A stretch of 41,900 nucleotides of DNA, from NCBI GenBank assembly GCA_012270065.1, contig JAAXJB010000033.1, positions 1-41,900 on the forward strand. Direction: 5' to 3'. Origin of the DNA: Rubripirellula sp. (GTDB lineage Bacteria; Planctomycetota; Planctomycetia; Pirellulales; Pirellulaceae). A program made the position numbers and the translations under genes. This document shows positions 17,604-25,491 of the stretch, in pieces (positions within the stretch are counted from its first letter, which is position 1; every line of letters starts with the position of its first letter). The notes beneath the pieces were generated by a model. The model did no database searches. It saw nothing but the letters and a program-made list of their open reading frames with translations, and was not told the origin of the DNA.

Positions 17604-19685
17604 TCAGCCAGCTTGCTCAGCTTCGGCCAGCTCGCTCAACTGGAAATCTGAGAAGAAAACTCTTGGTGCATTATCCTCCTCCGGATTCCCCGCGAGATCA
17701 TCAAGTCCACGGCTGCCATGCACGACCACGCGAATTGCGTCGCCGCCCGGCAACTTTGAAATCGGAATGGTTCCCACCAGTTCCTGTTCCAGAAAAACAA
17801 ACCAGTCTTCTTTTTGGCGTTCAAGATAGACCACGTGGTAGCGTTGCGAAAAATTTGCAGGGAGCGTGACTCTGCTAAATTCCGAGACGTCATCAAAATC
17901 GCTGAATTTCGTACCCAGAATCATTTCACCATCATCCATCCGCAAAGTCCCCCGCGTTGCTGCTGCTTGCGTGAAATCATTGGCAAAATCGATGTCCACG
18001 ACTCCGCCACCATCCTGCACCCAAACAAAGAGGCTGACGCGAAAATAATCAGCCTCCGGCAATCTTCGAGTCAAGGCACCTCGGTTGGTCGTGCAGGCAA
18101 TGGCTTCTGAACTGTCGGGAGCTTCGACGGTATTCCAGGCACCAATCATGCTTCCGTCCGTTCCCCAACCGGCGAGTGTTCTGCCGTCATACAACGGTTC
18201 GTTGGCGATCACGCGTTTGAGCGTCCGCGGTCCTCGCACCGGTCGGCGAAGCCATTCCATCACCAGGCCACAAATCAGAACAGCTGCCACGGCACCCAGC
18301 CCCACGGCCCAACGCTTCCAAGCTGCCCCGCGTCCTCGCGAGAGCCCCGCAGCAGATTGAGCCGATACTTCGGCTTGACCGTCATGGTCGCTGATGTCGT
18401 GTTTCGTCTCATGACTGTTGACTATCGTTTGACTTGCTTCCAAATGGCCTACGCCGGAGTTCTCCACAAACTCGACCGCCTCTGGCAATTCGATGGTTCT
18501 TTCATGGGAAGCCACCGCCTTTTCCCCCGTGGCAACCGGTTGCTCGACTGTTGGCTCTTCACTGATCGCTGGAAAACCGGAAGCGATGGAAACAGCAGGA
18601 AACATGGAGGTATCACTGGCGGTGTCGCTGATGGTATCGCACATGTCCAACTGATCAATCGCATCGATCAGCATTTCGTAGGAAGGCGGTCGGCGGTCCC
18701 GGTCGGGGGACAACAACCCCATCAGTAACCTCCACTGGCTGTCAGGCAGCGTGGTGGAGAGATTACGAACCATCTCGTCGGGATTCTGCTTCTGTTTGTA
18801 CAATGCACCAATGCTGGATCCCCGGAATGGCACTTCGCCAAACAAAAGGTTCCATGCGGTCGCCCCCAACGAATACATATCAGCGCGAAAGTCCAGCGTT
18901 CCTCCACTGAACTGCTCTGGTGACATGAAGGCAGGACTGCCAATGATTTTGTCAGCAGTTGTCAGCCGATTGTCCTGTTGGGCATGATCAGTAAACATGG
19001 CGAGCCCGAAATCGGTAATTTTCACGATCCCGGGACTGACGGCTGTTTCGATGGCCCCCTCTGGCGCTGGCATCAAAATCAGGTTCGCTGGTTTGATGTC
19101 GCGATGAATGAGCCCCTGTCGCGATGCATGCATCAATCCGGAAGCGACCTGTCGCACAATCTGCCAAACCTGTTTCCCCGGCAATCCGGAACCTGACGCG
19201 ACCAATTGCTCACAACTGGGCCCCGGAATGAACTCCATGGCAAAGTAGTAACGACCTTCGTGCTTGCCGAAGTTCAGAGCCTGAACGATGTTTGGATGCT
19301 GCAAACGCGCCAGCGCCTTGGCCTCCTGCTGGAATCTGGCAGCGGTATTGGAATCGTCAACATTGCTCACAAGAACGGTTTTGAGCGCCACAATCCGCTC
19401 AAGATCCAACTGTCGCGCGCGGTAGACGACGCCCATTCCACCACGTCCAACAAAGTCAATGATTTCATATCCCGGAACCACTTCCAATGGACGCAAAAGT
19501 GATTGCACAATTTCCAGATCAATTGGGGTCAACAGGCCTTTCTGCAAAGCATCCTGCTCGACCAGATATCCCTCATCACGGACTGAACAACGCAGCTTTT
19601 CCGAATCTTCAACCGAAACGAAACCCAACTCCACACATTTATCGATGAAACTGGTTGAATGTAAAATCATTCGTTCGGTGGGCAT
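17604..19685 (-). CDS. Membrane-bound Ser/Thr protein kinase with a C-terminal lectin/DUF1080-like domain
   Basis: The 693-residue protein has a complete Hanks-type kinase domain at about 73-345: glycine loop GRGGMGVVY (from G80), VALK lysine K102, HRDIKPAN (D196, N201), DFG at 225-227 and the SPEQ form of the APE motif. An acidic, Thr/Ser-rich linker (350-450) leads to one membrane helix (about 459-478). The outside domain (about 495-693; YDGRTLAGWGTDGSMIGAW) resembles the 3-keto-disaccharide hydrolase/LamG-type beta-sandwich found in many planctomycete proteins, so it may sense a sugar or other ligand. The first 70 residues form a helical region of unknown role. A gaagg ribosome site lies in the 20-bp gap after the redoxin gene, so the two form one operon. 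Confidence 0.92.
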   Translation of the reverse strand: MPTERMILHSTSFIDKCVELGFVSVEDSEKLRCSVRDEGYLVEQDALQKGLLTPIDLEIVQSLLRPLEVVPGYEIIDFVGRGGMGVVYRARQLDLERIVALKTVLVSNVDDSNTAARFQQEAKALARLQHPNIVQALNFGKHEGRYYFAMEFIPGPSCEQLVASGSGLPGKQVWQIVRQVASGLMHASRQGLIHRDIKPANLILMPAPEGAIETAVSPGIVKITDFGLAMFTDHAQQDNRLTTADKIIGSPAFMSPEQFSGGTLDFRADMYSLGATAWNLLFGEVPFRGSSIGALYKQKQNPDEMVRNLSTTLPDSQWRLLMGLLSPDRDRRPPSYEMLIDAIDQLDMCDTISDTASDTSMFPAVSIASGFPAISEEPTVEQPVATGEKAVASHERTIELPEAVEFVENSGVGHLEASQTIVNSHETKHDISDHDGQAEVSAQSAAGLSRGRGAAWKRWAVGLGAVAAVLICGLVMEWLRRPVRGPRTLKRVIANEPLYDGRTLAGWGTDGSMIGAWNTVEAPDSSEAIACTTNRGALTRRLPEADYFRVSLFVWVQDGGGVVDIDFANDFTQAAATRGTLRMDDGEMILGTKFSDFDDVSEFSRVTLPANFSQRYHVVYLERQKEDWFVFLEQELVGTIPISKLPGGDAIRVVVHGSRGLDDLAGNPEEDNAPRVFFSDFQLSELAEAEQAG

Positions 19686-19705
19686 GGTCTGAACCTTCGT
19701 CGACT

Positions 19706-20305
19706 TTATCCACCAAGCTGGGCAAGTTGCTTCAGAACCGAATCAACTGTGGGGCGGTCTGCAATTGACTCGCCCACATACGCAAACCTGACTCGCCCCT
19801 CACGATCAATGATGTAGGTCGAAGGCTTGGCTAGATCGGACCGAATTCCCAATTGGTCTACCGAGGAAAGATTGATGTCCAGAAGAATGGGATACGGAAT
19901 TTCCTCATTGGTTATTTTCCCCTTTTTGATCCGTTTTTCCAACTCGTCAATTTTCACCGCTTCCTCGGCAGACTCCGTCGGAAAAATCACCGCAAGTTGA
20001 GCATTGTAAGGCTCCAACTCGTCAAACCTGCGAGCCCACCGTGAAGTCTGCGATGCGCAGTAAAAACAGACCCCTCCATACCAGCCACGGGTAATCACAA
20101 GGACCAGATAATCCTTGGTCATGATGTCTGCCAGCTTGACTTCGTTTCCTTCCGGGTCGGAAAAAGTCAGCATCGAAAAATCTTCAATCGTGATCGGCTG
20201 CGACTTGGAAATATCCATGAACTCAATGCCATCGTCTGGCATGTCACTGCAGCCCACGCTACCCGCCAGCAGCATGAAAATCAGAACGTAACGTATCTTA
20301 TTCAT
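19706..20305 (-). CDS. Redoxin (AhpC/TSA-like) lipoprotein
   Basis: The 199-residue product starts MNKIRYVLIFMLLAGSVGCS, a lipoprotein-type signal with the candidate lipidated cysteine at C19 (the lipobox SVGC is not perfect). The body is a thioredoxin-fold peroxiredoxin-like domain: DPEGNEVKLADI, DYLVLVITRGWYGGVCFYCA with a CxxC pair (C80, C83), LAVIFPTESAE, YPILLDINLSSVDQLGIRSD, then KPSTYIIDREGRVRFAYVGE. It probably reduces peroxides or disulfides at the cell envelope. An upstream frame extension of 18 codons (to 20359) would mask the signal. The gene precedes the Ser/Thr kinase by 20 bp on the same strand. Confidence 0.87.
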   Translation of the reverse strand: MNKIRYVLIFMLLAGSVGCSDMPDDGIEFMDISKSQPITIEDFSMLTFSDPEGNEVKLADIMTKDYLVLVITRGWYGGVCFYCASQTSRWARRFDELEPYNAQLAVIFPTESAEEAVKIDELEKRIKKGKITNEEIPYPILLDINLSSVDQLGIRSDLAKPSTYIIDREGRVRFAYVGESIADRPTVDSVLKQLAQLGG

Positions 20306-20664
20306 CAGACACCCTGAATCCTGGCTGCCGGAGTTATGAGTTATGAATCGTGTACCCATGGAAGACAGCTCCTCCCCACCAACTGTATGATAGCTATTGT
20401 CCGGCGGTCACGATCGCTGTCTTATTGCATATCAAGACATCTCGCCGACGGCACTTCAATAAAGAATAGCGTTGTGGGCAATGGTTAGGAACAAGGGCGA
20501 GCCTCGCCCGCGTTTGCCACGGCGACCGCCGACCGTGGCTTTTTCCACGTTCAGCCCGCCATCCACCCACAAGAAACATCACTGAATGTGATTGAAAAAG
20601 GCAGCCGTTGCTGCAAAAAACTGCCCCCCGGAAAACTCCCTTCACCCAACCTGACGCTGATCCC
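20306..20664. other. Divergent intergenic region with REP-like hairpins
   Basis: About 359 bp between the redoxin (minus) and ABM-like (plus) genes. Open frames on the minus strand here have unconvincing translations. The only structured part is the double hairpin at 20495-20544. Confidence 0.5.
20495..20544. repeat. Double inverted repeat, REP-like candidate
   Basis: A near-perfect palindrome (gggcgag 20495-20501, c, ctcgccc 20503-20509) is followed 6 bases later by a 7-bp stem (gccacgg 20516-20522, ccgtggc 20533-20539) and five T. The second hairpin has the form of a plus-strand terminator, but no plus-strand gene ends upstream. Paired GC-rich palindromes of this kind are usual for dispersed REP-type intergenic elements; membership needs a genome-wide search. 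Confidence 0.5.
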
Positions 20665-20970
20665 ATGATTCATGTTCTTGCGCAAATTGACCTGACCCCA
20701 AACAGCCGCGAAAGCTTCCTTGCTGAATTCAACAGGATTGTACCTACGGTTTTGTCTGAAACCGGCTGCATCGAGTATGGTGCGGCGGTTGATGCAGTAA
20801 CCGATCTGGAACGTCAGTTCCGGAAAGAAGACCGGGTTACCATCATCGAAAAATGGGAGACGGTCGCACATCTGAAGGAGCACTTGGTCGCCCCCCACAT
20901 GGAAACGTACCGACAGCGTGTCGGCGACATGATCAAGGATGTCCAACTCAGCGTCCTGCAACCCGCGTGA
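20665..20970 (+). CDS. Antibiotic biosynthesis monooxygenase (ABM)-domain protein
   Basis: The 101-residue protein is a single dimeric alpha/beta-barrel ABM domain: MIHVLAQIDLTPNSRESFLA, ETGCIEYGAAVD and the hallmark IIEKWETVAHLKEHLVAPHM ending in a helix. Relatives include YgiN/quinol monooxygenase-type and haem-degrading enzymes, and many members have unknown substrates. It lacks any signal, so it acts in the cytoplasm. The frame continues 19 codons upstream to 20608 but the ATG at 20665 matches the family start. It is a single gene, convergent with the prenyltransferase-repeat gene. Confidence 0.9.
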   Translation: MIHVLAQIDLTPNSRESFLAEFNRIVPTVLSETGCIEYGAAVDAVTDLERQFRKEDRVTIIEKWETVAHLKEHLVAPHMETYRQRVGDMIKDVQLSVLQPA

Positions 20971-21015
20971 GCCACAGTGGGAGCGGCTACCCACATCCGC
21001 TTCGCACATGGAGCC

Positions 21016-21041
21016 AACTTCGTCATCAATAAGATGAAGTT
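21016..21041. terminator. Hairpin between convergent genes, possible bidirectional terminator
   Basis: aacttcgtc (21016-21024) pairs with gatgaagtt (21033-21041) over 9 bp, including one G-T pair, around an 8-base loop. It lies in the 85-bp gap between the convergent stops at 20970 and 21056. There is no clear T tract on either strand, so the call is tentative. Confidence 0.35.
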
Positions 21042-21055
21042 TGGCAGACTGCAGA

Positions 21056-22438
21056 TCATTGTCCCTGAGCGCGTTTCTGCTGACACTGTTCAAGTGTCAG
21101 AAGCGCGAACGCTGTGCCGTAAGGTTTGTGATAGCTGTAAAGCGGATAGTCAAACCAGGAACCATCCTGTTCCTGTCGTTGGATGATCTTGGCAGCCAGA
21201 TGCTTCTGGTAGAGCGGTCGTTCATCTTCTGGAAGTTGCGAAACACAAAGTGCTCCGTAGTAGACGCCAAAGTAATAAAAGTAACCGGCAACCGCTGCAT
21301 GCGACTCGTGCGGTATCGGTTTCTTACGCCCCATGTCCAACCAACCATGACGCGTCACAAGTCGATCCAGCCACTCTTTCAACACGTGATCGGTAATATT
21401 TGCGTCACCCCACAAACGCAATGCAATGTTTCCCGCCTGTGATCTGCCAAGGCTTCCGGAGGGTCGATTGATCAAGGACATTGCCCGTGACTTATCCGCA
21501 GGAATCCGCATGGTGTACATGAAACTGGAATCTGGCTTGCGCATCATTTGCGTTGCCTCAATAGCGCGTTTGACCATCGTGGCATCAGCATGCAAGCCAA
21601 TCTTTTTCGCGCGTGCCAGGGCAACGAGAACAGCAGCATTGACAAAACTGCATGACGGATTGATAGGCTGGCTCATGCCACTTCCATAATAAAACCAACC
21701 TCCATGGATCGACTGCCAACGTTTCAGACCATTCATGTGCTGTCGGATCGCCTTGACCAACTGATCCCTGACGCTTGAACTTTCAGTGATCAGGTAAAGC
21801 CTCGTGAATGTCTGAATGCAGTAACAGTGGGCCCAGACATTGGGCAGATCGCCCGGTCCGGCACGCTTGATTTCCCCACTCCGCTGCAGAAGAAAGTCCA
21901 GCGCGCGCTGCCGACACTTCTGAACCGATGTCTGTTGGTCTGAAGCAGCCAAAAGCGCTTCAAGACACATCGCAGTCACCGCGATATCAAACGATCGAAA
22001 CGCCCCGGGAACCGGATCACTGTCAACACCTCCTGTCCACTGCGGCCCGCCCCATCCACCATCTTCCCGCTGACTCTCGACCAGATATCGGATTCCCTCG
22101 TTGAAAGAGCGAGTGAGCGACGTGTCATCAAAGTTCCTGAGAGGCATCGGCTGGAGTGTCGTGTGATCCTCACAGCGTGCATGCGGCAGAGAGACCCCAG
22201 ACAGAGATACCACAAACAGCAACACTGAAATCACTATCCACGGCCATGGAGTCCGGCGATGAGCCGCGCCGTGATCAAAACACGCGCCCATCCAACGTAC
22301 GCAAGCCACGATATTCCGAAGCTGAAAAAGTGACAATTCCATCTTTTTGAAAGACATGCGTTCAGGCCCGATAGAAGCCGTTCCATCAGACCAGCGTTCG
22401 GGAACGGCCATGGTCCTTTCCGTGTCAGCAGTAATCAT
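21056..22438 (-). CDS. Membrane-anchored prenyltransferase/squalene-oxidase repeat protein
   Basis: The 460-residue protein has a hydrophobic segment at about 66-88 (WPWIVISVLLFVVSLSGVSL), then a toroid of alpha-helical repeats with the QxxxGxW signature: YLVESQREDGGWGGP, LDFLLQRSGEIKRAG, LKRWQSIHGGWFYYGSG and IIQRQEQDGSWFDYPL. It belongs to the same fold class as the protein at 753-1880 but differs in export mode. The DXDD cyclase motif is absent, so catalysis is unproven. Its ATG overlaps the sulfatase stop (22435-22438, ATGA), arguing for a coupled two-gene operon. Later starts such as M28 are possible, but all keep the membrane segment. Confidence 0.85.
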   Translation of the reverse strand: MITADTERTMAVPERWSDGTASIGPERMSFKKMELSLFQLRNIVACVRWMGACFDHGAAHRRTPWPWIVISVLLFVVSLSGVSLPHARCEDHTTLQPMPLRNFDDTSLTRSFNEGIRYLVESQREDGGWGGPQWTGGVDSDPVPGAFRSFDIAVTAMCLEALLAASDQQTSVQKCRQRALDFLLQRSGEIKRAGPGDLPNVWAHCYCIQTFTRLYLITESSSVRDQLVKAIRQHMNGLKRWQSIHGGWFYYGSGMSQPINPSCSFVNAAVLVALARAKKIGLHADATMVKRAIEATQMMRKPDSSFMYTMRIPADKSRAMSLINRPSGSLGRSQAGNIALRLWGDANITDHVLKEWLDRLVTRHGWLDMGRKKPIPHESHAAVAGYFYYFGVYYGALCVSQLPEDERPLYQKHLAAKIIQRQEQDGSWFDYPLYSYHKPYGTAFALLTLEQCQQKRAQGQ

Positions 22439-23823
22439 TGTTTTTCACGTTCGGCCGAGAATACGTCACCAGTTGGTTTGGCAGGCAGCGTCGACTTCCA
22501 ATCGTCCAGAAGTTGCTTCATTCTGCTTACCACCTCTTTCTGCGTTTGACTGATGTCCTTTTTTTCAAACGGATCACTCTGCAGGTCAAACAATTCGCAG
22601 TAATCCCCATCACGGTTGCAAACCAGTTTCCAGTGCCCTTGCACGACGGCGAATGAAACCCAGTGATAGGGTTGGGCAGGCCTTGCCGGCCACGGAGATT
22701 GCATTTTCCAGAATAAAGGCTTGGATCGTATTCCAGCTGTTTTCCCCAGAAACGTCTTCACCTGACTGACACCATCAGGTTGATAGTCCTCTGGCAACCG
22801 CGCCTCGGCAATCTCGCAAAACGTCGGCAACAGATCGACGGCTGAGATCAGAGAGACTTTGTCCACTGCCCCTGCCTTAATTTTTCCCGGCCAACGTGCG
22901 ATGAAAGGCACGCCAATGCCCCCTTCGAAAAGGGAACTCTTGTAACCGTTTCGACCGCCTGTGATTCCTTTGGCAGCGGCGATCCCAAAACCTGCTCCTG
23001 TCGCAGTATCATGCATCAAACTGAGTTCGGTTGGCCGGGAAGCCCGTGCGGGACCGTTATCCGAACTGAAAATCACCAGCGTGTCCTCCGCGATTCCCAA
23101 CCGGTCGAGCGCATCCAGCACCTCACCAATACGGTCGTCTGCGTGTGATAGAACCGACGCGTAGATATTGTCTTCCTCGCTTGCGAGTTCCCTGAAGCGC
23201 CATCGGTATTTGGGGACCGTATGAAACGGCGTGTGTGGCTCGTGCAACCAGAGATTGATGAAGAACGGCTTTTCGGCACGATGACTTTTCTCAATGAACT
23301 TGACGGCATTTCGAGCATCTTCGTGCACGGGCATCTGCTCTCCCGCGCAATTGAATGCACCATACTCGTCATACCCGTATTCACTCGGCAACGGTGAATC
23401 AGGAATCATGTTATTGGCAAGGTGCCATTTTCCGAAGTGAGCTGTTGCGTAACCTGCCTGCTTGAGGATCCTTGGCAGCAGAGGTGCGTCCAAACTTAAC
23501 CAGTCAGGCATGTTCCGTTTCGCGTTGCTGGGCACCCACGCAAAATGCCCATCAATGTTGTATCGTGCAGGGAAATGCCCGGTCATGACTGCCGTGCGAC
23601 TTGGGGAACAAACTCCGCTGGCGACTGTAAAACGATGAAAGTCAGTCCCTTCCCTCGCCAGCCGATCAATGTTCGGTGTCTTGACGTAGGGATGCCCGTG
23701 ACATCCAAGGTCCCCCCAACCCCAATCATCAGCAAAGATAAACAGGATGTTGGGCTGCTCGCTGCGGGCAGAGGCAGCAGACGAAGCCAGGATCGCAAGA
23801 GTCAGGATCAGAAATCGCATCAA
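22435..23823 (-). CDS. Secreted type I sulfatase (arylsulfatase family)
   Basis: The 462-residue protein has a signal peptide (MMRFLILTLAILASSAASA), then the alkaline-phosphatase-superfamily metal motif NILFIFADDWGWGDLG (D32, D33) and the formylglycine signature CSPSR at 72-76. Further sulfatase marks are GKWHLA, LWLHEPHTPFH, IFSSDNGPA and GGIGVPFIARWPGKI. Cys72 needs conversion to formylglycine by a separate enzyme; none is in the window. It hydrolyses sulfate esters, most likely of algal or other marine polysaccharides, outside the cytoplasm. The C-terminal LFDLQSDPFEKKDIS is also typical. It is the first gene of a minus-strand pair, divergent from the antiporter. Confidence 0.94.
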   Translation of the reverse strand: MMRFLILTLAILASSAASARSEQPNILFIFADDWGWGDLGCHGHPYVKTPNIDRLAREGTDFHRFTVASGVCSPSRTAVMTGHFPARYNIDGHFAWVPSNAKRNMPDWLSLDAPLLPRILKQAGYATAHFGKWHLANNMIPDSPLPSEYGYDEYGAFNCAGEQMPVHEDARNAVKFIEKSHRAEKPFFINLWLHEPHTPFHTVPKYRWRFRELASEEDNIYASVLSHADDRIGEVLDALDRLGIAEDTLVIFSSDNGPARASRPTELSLMHDTATGAGFGIAAAKGITGGRNGYKSSLFEGGIGVPFIARWPGKIKAGAVDKVSLISAVDLLPTFCEIAEARLPEDYQPDGVSQVKTFLGKTAGIRSKPLFWKMQSPWPARPAQPYHWVSFAVVQGHWKLVCNRDGDYCELFDLQSDPFEKKDISQTQKEVVSRMKQLLDDWKSTLPAKPTGDVFSAEREKQ

Positions 23824-24036
23824 TCAGATCAATCGGGTACAAGGGTGTGTGAGGGTGACCGGCATTTATCTGTCACCAGCATAATCGCACATCACAAAAT
23901 CTGCTTGCCCCATCGAGTCATGTCCGGCCTTTCTTTGTGATCTCCCCAAGATTGACAAGCGAGTCACTGGGCACGCGGGACAACAACGCTGTGGTTGTGG
24001 TATTGTCTGGAAACACCTAGGGGTTCAGGAAACGAA

Positions 24037-25254
24037 ATGTCGGAATACCAAATTCTTGCGATCATTGCCGCCTTTGTCTTTTGTTACTGTCTGGTTGCAA
24101 CGCGACTGGAACGCACAAAATTCAATGGCCCCCTCGTTTTTGTGGCATGCGGGTTGATTCTGGGGCCCTATTGTCTCGGCCTGGTTGCCATGGACGTCGA
24201 CGGCGAAACGCTCAAAACACTCGCTGAAATCACGCTCGCTGTCGTGCTCTTCACGGACTCGGCTGGCGCCAATCTGCCGGTACTGATGCGTTTCAGACGT
24301 TTGCCCGCCCGCCTTTTGCTGATCGGCTTGCCGCTCACCATTGGTCTGGGCTTTCTGACTGGGTGCCTGCTCTATAACAACCTGACCTGGATCGAGCTTG
24401 CTTTGCTGGCAACGATGCTGGCACCTACCGACGCAGCTCTGGGGCAAGCCGTGATCAACGATGACGCCGTGCCGAGTTCAGTTCGTGAAGGGCTGAATGT
24501 CGAAAGTGGTTTGAACGATGGAATCTGTGTGCCTGTTCTTCTGCTATTTCTGGCGATCTCATCCGATTCACTTCCGACAGGCGCCGTACTCTCTCAGATG
24601 CTGGAATTGCCGCTTCAGGCAATTGGCATTGGCACTCTGGTCGGGATCGTTTCTGCCGTCGTCGGTTGTGTTTCGATCAATGGCTCGGTGCAACGCAATT
24701 GGCTCGACGGAGCCTGGACACAGATTCCCGTGATCGCTCTTGCACTCGTCTGCTTTTCCATTTCCCAGTGGCTCGGCGGCAGTGGTTTCATTGCGTGTTT
24801 TGTGGGTGGGCTGATTTTCGGAGGGTTGATTCAACGGCAGAAAGCCGCCTTGCTGAAAGCAGCAGATGGAACCGGTGACGTGCTGTCCATGATCACATGG
24901 TTCATTTTTGGCGCTCTGTTCATCGGTGACTGCCTGCTTGCTCCCCAATGGCAGGCGATCGTCTATGCGCTGCTGAGCCTCAGCGTTATTCGGATTCTAC
25001 CTGTCTGCCTTGCAGTCATAGGCATGGGCCTGGAAACGGACAGCAAGTTATTCATGGGCTGGTTCGGGCCTCGTGGACTTGCGAGCATCGTTTTCATTGT
25101 CATGGTCAATGAGGCCAACCTGCCGGGTGCAAACACTCTTGTCCAGGCTGTCACGTGGACGGTGTTATTGAGCGTGATTCTGCACGGCATCACAGCCAAC
25201 CCACTCGCAAACGCCTATGCACTTCGAACGAAAACACGAGGTGGTTCAGTATGA
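24037..25254 (+). CDS. Cation:proton antiporter (CPA1/NhaP-type)
   Basis: The 405-residue protein has about twelve hydrophobic segments and CPA1 signatures: FNGPLVFVACGLILGP near helix 2, APTDAALGQAVINDDAVPS and GLNVESGLNDGICVPV, whose ND pair is the ion-binding motif of the electroneutral branch. It exchanges Na+ (or K+) for H+ across the inner membrane, for pH and salt homeostasis. The start MSEYQILAIIAAF is supported by an aggaa ribosome site at 24027-24031, 5-6 bases before the ATG; the frame's earlier ATG at 23995 is less likely. It is a single gene with no regulatory RCK domain attached. Confidence 0.92.
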   Translation: MSEYQILAIIAAFVFCYCLVATRLERTKFNGPLVFVACGLILGPYCLGLVAMDVDGETLKTLAEITLAVVLFTDSAGANLPVLMRFRRLPARLLLIGLPLTIGLGFLTGCLLYNNLTWIELALLATMLAPTDAALGQAVINDDAVPSSVREGLNVESGLNDGICVPVLLLFLAISSDSLPTGAVLSQMLELPLQAIGIGTLVGIVSAVVGCVSINGSVQRNWLDGAWTQIPVIALALVCFSISQWLGGSGFIACFVGGLIFGGLIQRQKAALLKAADGTGDVLSMITWFIFGALFIGDCLLAPQWQAIVYALLSLSVIRILPVCLAVIGMGLETDSKLFMGWFGPRGLASIVFIVMVNEANLPGANTLVQAVTWTVLLSVILHGITANPLANAYALRTKTRGGSV

Positions 25255-25491
25255 ACTTCTGCGACGCGGCTGCTATTCGCCAATGCTCGACACCAGCAGC
25301 CACGACCGAACACCATCAAGACTCCCAGCACGGCTGCAAACTGGAACAGCAAGGTACGGGCTGCTAAGTTGTGCAAAGAATGCGGCGTGCAAGTTCATGA
25401 ATTTTCGCGGTCCATGACAATGGTTCCGCCAAGCATTCCACGTCAACGATTCTTCAGCCTTTCAACCATTCCATACGCATCACGTAAACAC

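Noticed and set aside
20516..20544. Simple plus-strand terminator
   Set aside because: Stem and T tract fit, but no plus-strand gene ends within 3 kb upstream; a REP-like element explains the paired hairpins better.
20551..21093. 180-codon minus-strand gene
   Set aside because: It runs antisense through the whole ABM-like gene, whose translation is clearly conserved-looking.
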